Source: WVZH01 sp034430425
GTDB taxonomy: Bacteria; Chloroflexota; Anaerolineae; Anaerolineales; E44-bin32
Assembly: GCA_034430425.1 (NCBI GenBank)
Contig: DAOUEK010000109.1
Coordinates: 1-64,000, forward strand
Reading direction: 5' to 3'
Length of the DNA: 64,000 nucleotides
Both the position numbers and the translations under genes were made by a program. Below the pieces are notes generated by a model. It was not told the DNA's origin. It ran no database searches and saw nothing but the letters and a program-made list of their open reading frames with translations. Shown here piece by piece: positions 27,801 through 36,288 of this stretch; the stretch's first letter is position 1, and every line of letters starts with the position of its first letter.

Positions 27801-27977
27801 TCACCCGGCCGAAATTGGGGCGTCGGGCGAGACATCACGGCGGACCAAGAATGCTGGTACATCGGGATGGGAGCTCCATATACGAATTGGCAGCAGAGAC
27901 TCGGAGTCCAACCTCCCTTCCCTTGGGAGAACTGCGGAAATTGGCGCGTTCGGTTCTACATCTGTCGGGTGGAGTAA
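24870..27977 (+). CDS. Large surface protein with N-terminal anchor, Ig-like and CARDB-like domains
   Basis: A 1035-residue protein from ATG 24870, preceded by GCGAGGAG. One hydrophobic helix (about residues 20-46) after a basic RRRL anchors it; no lipobox is seen. An Ig-like domain (about 50-150: PLVLIQTPENRD, ARIELWADD, HTLVVQAISNSG) is related to that of the preceding gene. A Pro/Gly/Asp-rich linker follows, then an unrecognised Trp/Cys-containing beta-rich region, a fibronectin-like part with WVNPFGE and YEFTVSAYREH, and two CARDB-like repeats near the C terminus (WLQIQVRNEGNADWTHD; SLRLIVDNTGGTQEHTD). An extracellular binding or scaffolding role is inferred. A strong terminator follows the gene. 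Confidence 0.8.
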   Translation: MKKRLESLSTILESKKISRRRLVLALILIGLLLLAILAGLIIFNRLESKAIKDHPLVLIQTPENRDRVDLGQEVSLHATARSQNGIARIELWADDAFVIAHDTPEDQILSPAVLHTYWEPVTAGPHTLVVQAISNSGVRGQATVTIYTQEGMIAGVDADTDIEPVSLSLDEDTESGTGAAPGGSAPSPGGAPPGSGDDVRDLLDDDPSEPEPVDEPEPSADGGEPTALKVEILALETMESYEGLHCYVSFGESGEATSQWYPDFDGDQATDDSFPTSDGRNWDVEPYLSGDAVPFIIWPEDQALGINITCVGMADGGMSAPELGQVNLIRRPETWDAITRRVISEGGEGSYTIDYRISKEGETSEERVAKEIDPDMTVPTNLHIQNWVNPFGEHVGQSLMWDYEPGDDELPIDGFIIYLNGTMQWTEPAEKKFSDVPSQWFRPPCGETYEFTVSAYREHPVTGYESYPSEGLSFYTADVGDPICIQTYLFSFNTMTTGSLPEGGLYNGMYGSFYVNDESVDFDGRCEGSGICGQVGLYENYEYDLHSTTSYLGNGPTQFLITQGDDHTLHYGYEVRTTYTRGLGQSSTGRFCYGEGYIDWIDLVGMIDPIFEHTMTSDGPVRDFCQVTYTIEPLGSGPSVQPGQPLPLPLLSVEEISVDDTGWLQIQVRNEGNADWTHDIPFSLTKNSGETIGSYTWPSSTIAPGGLVTLEYDMSGDYQPMDVCVILDPENEAPEQDDRFETPREPHCHPLPDLEISNVSYDRENGSLRLIVDNTGGTQEHTDLSLQLDVPGFEFRAILHPDITLHQYGVNIVEIPGISEEIRDAMMEGYTVTIDPTNDITETNEDNNLYTVNPGTTLRLHWFAINLHYYPYYASSDNTQQQRYRFTVAKGPSAPISSTMDYGPITIAEWSSGAFDIEREIQSGPLEGARIGEQQHNLHEWVEFTVAGDEYLFITVSGEMKYRTHDWRSIGWVATSYSPGRNWGVGRDITADQECWYIGMGAPYTNWQQRLGVQPPFPWENCGNWRVRFYICRVE

Positions 27978-28001
27978 TAACCGTCTCCATCCCTGGAAAT
28001 C

Positions 28002-28038
28002 AAACCGCCTCTTCTGGATATTTTTGAAGAGGCGGTTT
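28002..28038 (+). terminator. Rho-independent terminator-like hairpin
   Basis: Two perfectly complementary 13-base arms, AAACCGCCTCTTC (28002-28014) and GAAGAGGCGGTTT (28026-28038), around an 11-base loop. It lies 25 bases after the stop of the large surface protein and ends its transcript; the A/T ends would work on either strand. Confidence 0.85.
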
Positions 28039-28320
28039 CTGTTACGCAGAACGTATCACCAGCCAATCCCGAATCGCGGTTTTTTCGAAACCAATCTTTA
28101 CAATTACGAGAATCGACAGTTTTTCATTCCGCCTGATCGATACTATACTGTAAATCGACAGCTCAAAATAAAAAATGTCCCGATCAGCAGAAAAATTCGA
28201 TTTTGGAGCAGCCTATTGAGATTGTGATGCAGTCTCTCGATCACCGAGTATATTGAACCGGTAAACGAAGCACACAGTATATCAATCGACTAACGAGTAT
28301 AGTTTGCATAGGAGCAGATC

Positions 28321-30309
28321 ATGTCGAAAAAGAATCGTTCTCTCCTGCTCATCGCCATCATGGCGACTGCACTGATTCTCACCAGCTGTGGGAGTCTATC
28401 GCTGGAGCAAGCCACCGAGTTGGTGCTGGCGGAGGTGGTCAAAACGGATGAACTCGATCACCAGCTGATCGTCTTCTCGCTGCCCGAGCCCCTTACGCCG
28501 GAAGACCGCCTCCAGCCGTACGTCGGCGCCGATCTCGAGAGACCCGGTGAAGCCTACTCACTCGAAAACGAATCCTGGTTTTTCTACATCGACGATTCAC
28601 CCGGCGCCATGTTCACCCACCCCACGCGCTTCGTTCTCGTCGATCGCAGCACGAAAGAAATTACCGTGTTCGATGAAGGATGGTGGCCGGTTTTAAACGA
28701 CCGCAGTCTCTGGACGGAGACCGAAGTCTACTGGGATGAAAACAATTGGGCCTATTCAAACGTAGATTGGCTTCCCTCTCGCCTGGAATTGGCCTACAGC
28801 CCGCGCATGTTGGCCAGCTTGATAAACCGATCCTTCGGTGACGAACCCGGCTTCGGAACTGGTCTGGTCGTCAACGGCTGGGATGAGGGTCAGACTTTGA
28901 AAGAGGATATGCAGGATAACGCCGGCCAGATGCTTGAAAATTTTATCAACTCGGATTTCGATCATGACTACATCGGCCCACCGGCCGACACCGGAGTTCT
29001 CGATCGCATTAAAAATTGGATCCTCGATCAATCTCTCGTATTACAACCCAGTCAGACGGCGGTTATTTACATCACCGGTCACGGTGGTGTGACCAGCGAT
29101 CAGGACGGATACGTCAGCCTGGGTCAGGAGTGGCTGTACGAGCATGATCTCGTCGATTGGCTGGGCATGTTCGATCCCGGCGTGCATGTCATCGTGATCG
29201 TTGACGCCTGCTACAGCGGGAGTTTCATCGACGGCCTCTCGGACGTGGCTGATGTGACCGTTACTTCAACTGGTACGCTAGATCCCGGTTATGGAGATTA
29301 TGATCCCAAGAACGATCCCAACCCGGATGATCAGGGCACCGAATTCTCCAGTGGATTCGCGGAAGACTGGAGAGAAATCCTGAACGATCCCGAGCAGCAA
29401 GAGGAAGCCCACCGCAGAGCAGCGCAATATGGCACCAACTTCTGGGAGGAAGTGGCGATGATGTCCTACCTCTCCGCTCTGGAAAAAGACGCCACCTATC
29501 AGAGAGGTTGGACCTTCCCGAACGGTGTGCGCGGTAACCCACTGCACACCAAATCCTTGCAGGTAGATAAATTCAATCGATATACCAACCCACCGCAGGA
29601 CGTGAAAGTGACCCTTCGAAACGGCCTGCAGGTGGACAAACTCGGCGATGTGATTTACAGTAAATCAACGGTGAAAGTCGAAAACCCAAAACCGGCCACG
29701 GATATCGACTTCTTCGAAGCTTTCTGGATCGCCTTCGATCCCGCGACACAAGAGAATTTCATCTGGTGGGAGTTGTGGTTCGGGAACACACTCTTCCCGT
29801 GCGACGAAACTCCGGAGGGCATGGTTACCGTTTGTGCCGAGGGTGCCGGCCCAATGCCCCAAGGTGATGTACTCCTCCTGATTATGTCGCTCGACGCAGA
29901 GGTTCCGATTGTAGATCCTGAGTCGATATACATATACAGCGCCGTGTTCGACAGCGACGGAGATCCTGCCAACAATTTCGTCGCCGACTCCTACTACGAC
30001 TGGGATTATTACCAGGGCACGGATCGTTGGTATATCATCCGCTGGGATTCCTACGAGAACGCCTGGTACATGAACGTGACCAGCAACACCGCGGCAGCCA
30101 GCAACGCCCGCGGCGCAATCTTAGGCGACCTGGTGATCTTCCTTATCCCTGCAGATGAGATCGCAGCTCAACAACCCGGATACCGTCTGACGGCTTTCGC
30201 ACATCAAGGTTACTTTTCGCCCGCCAACTCGAGCGGTGACGTCACAGGTGCCGATCCCACGGAGCCGTTGCTGATCGTACCGGAAGGAAGTCTTTTGATG
30301 GGCGAGTGA
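28321..30309 (+). CDS. Lipoprotein with caspase/legumain-like (clan CD) cysteine peptidase domain
   Basis: A 662-residue lipoprotein; signal with KKNR start, hydrophobic core and lipobox LTSC (about residue 23). The peptidase core is in residues ~170-330: YITGHGG with His254 and IVDACYSGSF with Cys297. This His-Gly/Asp-x-Cys-x-Ser-Gly pair, 43 residues apart and each after a hydrophobic strand, is the catalytic dyad of clan CD peptidases (C13 legumain and C14 caspase families). The N-terminal 150 residues and the C-terminal ~250 residues (beta-rich, with many Trp/Tyr/Asp) match nothing I know. It should sit outside the membrane. Substrate is unknown; it follows two surface proteins that could be partners. 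Confidence 0.82.
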   Translation: MSKKNRSLLLIAIMATALILTSCGSLSLEQATELVLAEVVKTDELDHQLIVFSLPEPLTPEDRLQPYVGADLERPGEAYSLENESWFFYIDDSPGAMFTHPTRFVLVDRSTKEITVFDEGWWPVLNDRSLWTETEVYWDENNWAYSNVDWLPSRLELAYSPRMLASLINRSFGDEPGFGTGLVVNGWDEGQTLKEDMQDNAGQMLENFINSDFDHDYIGPPADTGVLDRIKNWILDQSLVLQPSQTAVIYITGHGGVTSDQDGYVSLGQEWLYEHDLVDWLGMFDPGVHVIVIVDACYSGSFIDGLSDVADVTVTSTGTLDPGYGDYDPKNDPNPDDQGTEFSSGFAEDWREILNDPEQQEEAHRRAAQYGTNFWEEVAMMSYLSALEKDATYQRGWTFPNGVRGNPLHTKSLQVDKFNRYTNPPQDVKVTLRNGLQVDKLGDVIYSKSTVKVENPKPATDIDFFEAFWIAFDPATQENFIWWELWFGNTLFPCDETPEGMVTVCAEGAGPMPQGDVLLLIMSLDAEVPIVDPESIYIYSAVFDSDGDPANNFVADSYYDWDYYQGTDRWYIIRWDSYENAWYMNVTSNTAAASNARGAILGDLVIFLIPADEIAAQQPGYRLTAFAHQGYFSPANSSGDVTGADPTEPLLIVPEGSLLMGE

Positions 30310-30367
30310 GCCGGAAAGTCCGGGAGGATGCAGCCCGGCAAACAACCCTCGAACGTCGTAGATAAAG

Positions 30368-30405
30368 CGCAGGATGGCCTCTGCTAAAAAGGTCATCCTG
30401 CGTTT
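30368..30405 (+). terminator. Hairpin terminator candidate
   Basis: Arms CGCAGGATGGCC (30368-30379) and GGTCATCCTGCG (30391-30402), with one G-T pair, close an 11-base loop and are followed by TTT. It lies 58 bases after the peptidase-like gene. The short T run makes efficiency doubtful. Confidence 0.6.
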
Positions 30406-30468
30406 GATGATTACTGCCCTGCAGACGTTCGAAGATTAGCTTGTTTTCGGCATAGCAGAGAAATTGAA

Positions 30469-31041
30469 TTATAGGATTTTCCGCACAATGCAAAACGTGT
30501 CTACTTCACGAAATTTCATAAAACCATTATGTAGGAACATCTGCAGCGGACCGTGATAGTTATGTGCGTCGTCAGATGCCATGGTACGTGGATACGCTTC
30601 AGCGATCTTCAAGTCTTCCTGACGGAAAGTTTCACAGGCTGCATCCAGCAGTATGCCGGCGACGCCCTGACGACGATGCGATTTCTCGATCACGAAACAG
30701 ACTATCGAGCCGACCTGTGCTGCGTCGTCGATTGCCAGGTCAGGCCACTGAGATAATGCGGGAATTTGCAGACGCGCAGCCGCCTTGCACCAACCTACCG
30801 GCTGATCCTGATCGTATGCCAGGAAGCCCGGGAATTCTCCCCGCCGGATGAGTTCTGAGGCGAAAGCCCGATTCTGCACTGCAGTGCGCGCACGCCACTC
30901 ATCTTCACTTGCGACGTGATAATAACAGCAATAACACCCTGACCAATCAGGATTATCTGCGAAGGCAGGGCCATCAAAAAACGCCAGGAAATCCGGCAGA
31001 AGTCTGGGAGTCAATTTTTGGATCGTTATTGTTCCAGGCAT
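30469..31041 (-). CDS. GNAT acetyltransferase with Cys-rich N-terminal segment
   Basis: A 190-residue cytoplasmic acetyltransferase. The acetyl-CoA loop reads SHRRQGVAGILLDAA near residue 125, after strand VGSIVCFVIE. Before the fold is PDWSGCYCCYY, an unusual CYCC cluster seen in one GNAT subgroup with the pattern CWCMYW; it could bind metal. C-terminal GPLQMFLHNGFMKF is the conserved last GNAT strand region. ATG 31041 has GAGG 5-8 bases upstream; the in-frame extension by 20 residues lacks one. Substrate unknown. It is downstream of, and oriented like, the ClC gene but 110 bases separate them from each other. Confidence 0.8.
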   Translation of the reverse strand: MPGTITIQKLTPRLLPDFLAFFDGPAFADNPDWSGCYCCYYHVASEDEWRARTAVQNRAFASELIRRGEFPGFLAYDQDQPVGWCKAAARLQIPALSQWPDLAIDDAAQVGSIVCFVIEKSHRRQGVAGILLDAACETFRQEDLKIAEAYPRTMASDDAHNYHGPLQMFLHNGFMKFREVDTFCIVRKIL

Positions 31042-31154
31042 CTCGAGCCTCGCACAGCGATACCGGAGTAGATTGCGCTCTCCGCAACCATCCCGTCGCA
31101 AGAAGTTACCTCAAGTATACCTGGCAGATGAAACGGTCCTTGCCAAAATCCGTG

Positions 31155-33254
31155 TTATTCAAACGATCCATGGAGTCGTTGAACGAGATCGCTGCGCGTG
31201 TAGATCGTAATCACATCGCCGTCCCGCAGGACGGTATGCCCGTGCGGGATGATCACTTTGGAATTCCGGTGAATCGAGACAACGATACATTCTTCGGGCA
31301 GATCGCAGGCAAGATCGGATATGGATTTCCCTACTGCCCGATGGCCCTCTTCCAACAACAATTCAAGAAATTCCATGCCTTGTGATCGTTCTTGTTCGGT
31401 TCGTCTGATCCGCTGGCCCAACTCCGAACGACGCACCATGGCGATGTTGTAGGCACGGATGGCGTCATGCCGTCCGACCAGTCCGATCAACTGAAGCGGG
31501 TTCTCGCGAGAAACTACCGGAATACGCCCCAATCCTCGTGGCCCCATTTTGATCAACACGTCCCCAATGGATTCATCGGGGTATGCCAGCACGAGATCGT
31601 CGAAGGCCGTGCCAATTTGCGAGACGACGGTTTTCTTGGGCATATGCGCCCGAACGGCATTTTCCAAATCGCTGACCGTGACGATCCCCCATAATTGCCC
31701 CTCATCATCCAGAATGGGGAAACCCTGATGATGCTTGCGGCCAAGCGACTCGGAGAAACCCTTGAGAGAAAGATTGTGGTCGAGTGTATCGATTTCCGTA
31801 CGCATGACCTCGCTTACCTGGACTCCCTGCAGCACATCAATGTCGCGGCCGAAACGCAAATTCACACCGCGGCGGGAAAGCTTTATGGTGTAAATCGATT
31901 GTCTGTGCATGATTTTTCGCGCCAGCAATGTCGCCACGACCACGGTCAACATCAGCGGCAGAATGATGCGGTAGTCTCCGGTTAGTTCGAAGAGGATGAT
32001 CACGGCTGTCATTGGCGCTTGCGCGGCCGCCGCAAACACCGCGCCCATGCCAACCAGTGCATATGCCCCGGCCGGGGCCGGTGTAAAGGGCATCACTGCG
32101 TGCATAACCACACCGAAGGCTGCGCCCAACATGGAACCCAGGAAAAGCGAGGGCGCAAATACGCCTCCCGAACCGCCGGAACCCAGGGTGATCGTCGTGG
32201 CCAACAGCTTAAGAACAAGCAATGCGACGACGGCCTCGAGAACGATCTGATTCTGGAGGGTTTTGCCAATCGCTTCATAGCCAACATTGAAGATCTGCGG
32301 CAACACGTCCCATTTCACTGCCGTTATATGTGGGTAAAACAGGGCCAGCAACCCGAGAAGTGCACCACCGACAGCGGGTTGGAACCATTCGGGGACAACC
32401 GTCCAGCGTTCGAAAACATCCTCCATGAAATAGAGAAGCTTTACAAATGCCACTGCGATCAACGCCGCCAGAATTCCCAGGAGCGGATACAAGAAGAACT
32501 CCCAGGTGCTGTTGATGTGATACTGCGTAACGAGGGGGAAAGCCGGCACATCGCCGAAAAAGGCCTGGCCGATTACGCTGGCCGTCACGGCCGATACCAC
32601 GACCGTGCTGAAATAGGCCACCGAAAGTTCACCCAATATGACTTCGATGGCAAAAACCACACCCGCGATGGGTGCGTTGAAAGTGGCCGCGATACCACCT
32701 GCCGCGCCACAGGCCACGAGGTTGCGAATGCGTTCGTCGGAGAGACGAAAAATCTGCCCGACGCTGGATCCCAGGGCCGAACCGATCTGAACGATCGGAC
32801 CCTCGCGCCCCACCGATCCGCCGCTGCCAATGCAGAGTGAGGAAGCTAACGATTTAATAATCGCCACGATGGGACGGATGCGTCCGCCCTTGAGCGCCAC
32901 CGCTTCCATCACCTCCGGGACTCCGTGTCCTTTCGCTTCTCGGGCGAAATGGAAGACAAGCAGGCCAACGAGCAGGCCGCCTACGGCAGGCACGATTACG
33001 ACGTAGGCTTTCCCCAGCGAGGTTGTCAGCGAGGGAAACCACTCGTATCCCACCCATTCCACCCCGCGGATCAAATATCGGAAAAGAACTGCACCGATAC
33101 CTGCACCAATACCCACCACGATCGAAGTAAATACCAGCACGAACTCTTCCGATGCGATCGGACTTGCCAGGAATCGTCTCCATAGGTTTCGCAAGCGTCG
33201 TTGCAGCGGAACTCGTTTTGGCGTTTCTACAATTTCACTTTCAGTACTGCTCAT
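31155..33254 (-). CDS. ClC-family chloride channel/transporter with CBS pair and TrkA-C domain
   Basis: A 699-residue membrane protein. The ClC core (about 40-450) has GSGGSVGREGPIVQIG with the gating glutamate at Glu151, GSGGSGGVFAPSLFLG, and about ten or more hydrophobic helices. The first selectivity motif reads GHGVPE where the E. coli antiporter has GSGIPE. The internal proton glutamate position is Val205 (FAIEVILGE). A CBS pair (about 475-600) and a TrkA-C domain (about 615-699) form the cytoplasmic regulatory end. These suggest ligand-gated anion movement. GGAG precedes ATG 33254. The gene is single; the neighbouring acetyltransferase is not obviously related. Confidence 0.92.
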   Translation of the reverse strand: MSSTESEIVETPKRVPLQRRLRNLWRRFLASPIASEEFVLVFTSIVVGIGAGIGAVLFRYLIRGVEWVGYEWFPSLTTSLGKAYVVIVPAVGGLLVGLLVFHFAREAKGHGVPEVMEAVALKGGRIRPIVAIIKSLASSLCIGSGGSVGREGPIVQIGSALGSSVGQIFRLSDERIRNLVACGAAGGIAATFNAPIAGVVFAIEVILGELSVAYFSTVVVSAVTASVIGQAFFGDVPAFPLVTQYHINSTWEFFLYPLLGILAALIAVAFVKLLYFMEDVFERWTVVPEWFQPAVGGALLGLLALFYPHITAVKWDVLPQIFNVGYEAIGKTLQNQIVLEAVVALLVLKLLATTITLGSGGSGGVFAPSLFLGSMLGAAFGVVMHAVMPFTPAPAGAYALVGMGAVFAAAAQAPMTAVIILFELTGDYRIILPLMLTVVVATLLARKIMHRQSIYTIKLSRRGVNLRFGRDIDVLQGVQVSEVMRTEIDTLDHNLSLKGFSESLGRKHHQGFPILDDEGQLWGIVTVSDLENAVRAHMPKKTVVSQIGTAFDDLVLAYPDESIGDVLIKMGPRGLGRIPVVSRENPLQLIGLVGRHDAIRAYNIAMVRRSELGQRIRRTEQERSQGMEFLELLLEEGHRAVGKSISDLACDLPEECIVVSIHRNSKVIIPHGHTVLRDGDVITIYTRSDLVQRLHGSFE

Positions 33255-33595
33255 TAATTATCTCCAAATTGAAAATCAGCGGACGTTCACTTTCAAGACA
33301 CTATCACATCAAGCGCCAGGCATGTATAGGACTCTTGCTAAATTTCGTCAAGGGGGAAATTATCATTCCCTTTCAGCATACGGTATCGACAATCAATGAG
33401 ACGACACGTTGGATAGACGATGGCGAACGAAACATCAATTCTTCTGCACGTGCCGATATCGATGTCGCAATGCATAAAGACTTAATGGCATATTCCCGAC
33501 AATCGAATACAATACACAGGTAGATTCCCAGGATATTTAAAAAAACAATAATGAGGAACGTAGATCCATAATATCTACTTAAAGGAGAACGAATC
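33255..33595. other. Divergent intergenic region
   Basis: About 340 bases between the ClC gene and the membrane protein at 33596. It is AT-richer than its surroundings and should hold two promoters, but I could not choose a convincing pair. No gene or structured RNA was recognised. Confidence 0.4.
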
Positions 33596-34366
33596 ATGGA
33601 CGGAATCTCGAAATTTTTTAAGAGACTATACTATCAGTTTCTCCTACGCGACGTCGTCGCCAAGGTCATTCCAGGATTATTACCCCTGATTGTTGTGAAC
33701 TTCAGCCTTTCCGGAGGAAGCCTCCTGGGTAATATATACGGCAACCTTCCGGGAACAGGATCGTCTCTCATTACCGCGATTGTTTTATACGGCCTGGGGA
33801 TGATGCTCGGCATGTTCTTTCAGTTTATCGGCAATCATACCTACACCTTTGGAAAAAGCAACGTTGATTGGGGACCCAAGACCATCAGCATCCGAAACAG
33901 ATCGTTCAAGCTTCCCAAGATAAAATTTTCATTGCCCGCCGTCGACTGGACGCCCATCGTCATTCACGTCTGGGGCAGTGAAGAAGAATCCATGAAGAAA
34001 GAGCTTGATTTTCGGCATTACGCCAATCAAACAGAGAATCGCGACTACGTTCTCGATAAGAGAGAGCGGTTAGTCATCTTCAAAGAGATGGCCGGGAATT
34101 ATGCTGTGGTTTTCAGCCTTTCTTTTGTAATCTCTCTCATTGCCTGGATCGTTTTTGTAATTGATGAACCGAGTATCTTTGACATCAGAACCATCCTTGT
34201 CTTTGCAATATTCTGGGTGATCTTGATGGTCTTAAGTCGGCAAAACAAGGCCCTCGCCAACCAACAAAAAAGCTGGGAAAAGATCGTCATCGATTCGAAG
34301 GGCAAGCTGCCGTCCGTAAGCTCCTCAACCGCAGCGAAGTCGGCAGCCAAGACGCAAAAGTCGTAG
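33596..34366 (+). CDS. Four-helix membrane protein, unknown function
   Basis: A 256-residue protein with two hydrophobic pairs of helices (about 23-40 and 58-80; 165-190 and 198-215) around a polar central domain of ~80 residues containing DWTPIVIHVWGSEEES and KELDFRHYANQTENRDYVLDKRERLVIF in separate parts. The C-terminal tail is Ser/Ala/Lys-rich. AAAGGAG lies upstream of ATG 33596. The arrangement recalls small membrane proteins of defence or stress loci, but no family was recognised. A strong hairpin terminator follows. Confidence 0.7.
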   Translation: MDGISKFFKRLYYQFLLRDVVAKVIPGLLPLIVVNFSLSGGSLLGNIYGNLPGTGSSLITAIVLYGLGMMLGMFFQFIGNHTYTFGKSNVDWGPKTISIRNRSFKLPKIKFSLPAVDWTPIVIHVWGSEEESMKKELDFRHYANQTENRDYVLDKRERLVIFKEMAGNYAVVFSLSFVISLIAWIVFVIDEPSIFDIRTILVFAIFWVILMVLSRQNKALANQQKSWEKIVIDSKGKLPSVSSSTAAKSAAKTQKS

Positions 34367-34383
34367 TTAGAATCCCCGCAAAA

Positions 34384-34423
34384 AAAAGCTCACCACATAA
34401 GTCTTTACTAATGGTGAGCTTTT
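34384..34423. terminator. Bidirectional terminator between convergent genes
   Basis: Two perfect 12-base arms, AAAAGCTCACCA (34384-34395) and TGGTGAGCTTTT (34412-34423), around a 16-base loop. Seven As on the left and Ts on the right allow termination in both directions. It lies between the membrane protein (plus) and the ABC exporter (minus). Confidence 0.88.
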
Positions 34424-34479
34424 CATTTGTATTCTACACATCTTCACTTCGAGATACTGCATGGTATTAACGCAGCCAG

Positions 34480-36285
34480 CTACCTCGCCATGCTCTCGAT
34501 GTACTCCAGCGATTGATGCCTGAAATAAGTGTTGTATAAATCGGCGTAATGCCCCCCTTGTGACATCAAGGACTGATGTGTGCCCTGCGACAAGATCCGC
34601 CCGTGCTCCATGACGATGATCCGATCGGCGTTCTGCACCGTCCACAACCGGTGAGCGATGATCACGGACGTACGATCCTGCATCACGGATTGCAAACCTT
34701 CCTGAATCTGCGTCTCCGTAAATGGGTCGACGCTGGCTGTGGCTTCATCCAGGATCAGGATGGCCGGATCCTTGAGCAGCACGCGCGCCAACGCCACGAG
34801 CTGCCGCTGCCCCATGGAGAGATTCGCCCCGCGCTCGCCGACGTAGGTCTCCAACCCCTTCGGCAGGTCTTGCAGCCACGCACCCTGGCTGATGTGCATC
34901 GCCGCCTGAAGCACTTCCTCATCCGACGCTCCGGGGCGGGCGTAGCGGATGTTATCTCCCACACTCAAAGAGAAAAGGAAAGGATCTTGGGGAACCAATC
35001 CAATGTGCCGGCGATACCCCGCCAAATCGAAACGACGCACATCATAGCCGTCGATGAGAAGCTCGCCCTCTTGAAATTCGTAGAAGCGCGCAATCAGATT
35101 GGCGATACTGCTTTTCCCGGCGCCGGTATGTCCCACCAACGCCAGCGTCTCTCCCGGCGTAATGGTGAGTGAGAATTCCGGCAAAACGATCTCCTTCTCC
35201 GTATACCGGAAGCACACACTCTTAAATTCGATCTTCCCATCCAGCCGTTCGACTTCTTCCTGCGCCACCTGCACGACCATTGGTTCGGCGTCGATCAAGG
35301 CAAAAACCCGTTCGGCTGCGGAAAGACCGTCCTGGAATTGACTCCAGAACGAGGCGATACTCATCATGGGAAACCAGAAAAATCCAACCGCCTGCATGAA
35401 CAGATACCAATCCCCCGGTGAAAGGGTCCCCGCGCCGACCTGAATTCCACCGCTGTAAACCAGGAGCGCCACACCCAATCCGGACGAAAGCCCCATGAAG
35501 GGAAATATCGAGTTCAAGGTCAGGCCGCGACGGATGCCGACTTGATAGCCCTGGCGGTTGTTGCGTTTAAAAGTATCGTAGATCGCCCGTTCCTTGCGGA
35601 AACTCTTGGCCACGAAAATACCACTGATCGATTCCTGGATCTGGGCGTTGATCTTCGCCGTCACGCGCCGGGCGTTCTGCGTCACCCGACGTGCCACTCG
35701 CCGGAAACTCAGTGCGATGACCACAGCCAGCGGAGCCATGGCGTACAAGATGATACTCAGCCCGGAGTTGATACTCATCAACCAGATCGTCAGGACGCCA
35801 ATCTGCATGAACTGACTCAGTAGATTGACCACCAGCGAGACCACCTCGGAAAAGTCCTGTGTGTCGGAGGTCACGCGGCTGACGATTTTGCCGGAGGGAT
35901 GTTCGTCGTAGAAGGACATATCGTGGCGCACCATGGCGTCGAAGACATCCTCGCGCAAATTTAGCACAACATCCCCTATCACGCATGCGGAAAGCCATTG
36001 ACGCGCGAAATTCGATACCCAGGCCAGCCCGCCCATCAACAGCACGACACCACTACTAAGGGCAATACTTGCCAGGGTTGGGCTTGCAGCTACAACGTCG
36101 ATAGCCTTGGCGATGGCGATCGGTGCCCCGCTGCCGGCGATCGAATTAATTGTCAGCGCCACGGCCACGAAGATTACCTGTCTCCGATACATACGGAAAT
36201 AATGCAGGATACGCAGCAGAAGTTCACGATCGCTGTATTCACGATCGTAGGTTTCGCTATCCAGGCCGTCCAGAATAAAACCCAT
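34480..36285 (-). CDS. ABC exporter half-transporter, consensus ATPase subunit
   Basis: A 601-residue type IV ABC exporter half: six membrane helices in the first ~330 residues, then an ATPase domain with Walker A GHTGAGKSS, signature LSMGQRQL, Walker B ILILDEATASVD with the catalytic glutamate, and H-loop IIAHRL. The paired gene starts 3 bases after the stop of its partner at 36289 and both are on one transcript, so a heterodimeric multidrug/lipid exporter is expected. The signature carries Met instead of the usual Gly after LS. The substrate is unknown. The transcript ends at the hairpin at 34384. Confidence 0.92.
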   Translation of the reverse strand: MGFILDGLDSETYDREYSDRELLLRILHYFRMYRRQVIFVAVALTINSIAGSGAPIAIAKAIDVVAASPTLASIALSSGVVLLMGGLAWVSNFARQWLSACVIGDVVLNLREDVFDAMVRHDMSFYDEHPSGKIVSRVTSDTQDFSEVVSLVVNLLSQFMQIGVLTIWLMSINSGLSIILYAMAPLAVVIALSFRRVARRVTQNARRVTAKINAQIQESISGIFVAKSFRKERAIYDTFKRNNRQGYQVGIRRGLTLNSIFPFMGLSSGLGVALLVYSGGIQVGAGTLSPGDWYLFMQAVGFFWFPMMSIASFWSQFQDGLSAAERVFALIDAEPMVVQVAQEEVERLDGKIEFKSVCFRYTEKEIVLPEFSLTITPGETLALVGHTGAGKSSIANLIARFYEFQEGELLIDGYDVRRFDLAGYRRHIGLVPQDPFLFSLSVGDNIRYARPGASDEEVLQAAMHISQGAWLQDLPKGLETYVGERGANLSMGQRQLVALARVLLKDPAILILDEATASVDPFTETQIQEGLQSVMQDRTSVIIAHRLWTVQNADRIIVMEHGRILSQGTHQSLMSQGGHYADLYNTYFRHQSLEYIESMAR

Positions 36286-36288
36286 CGC

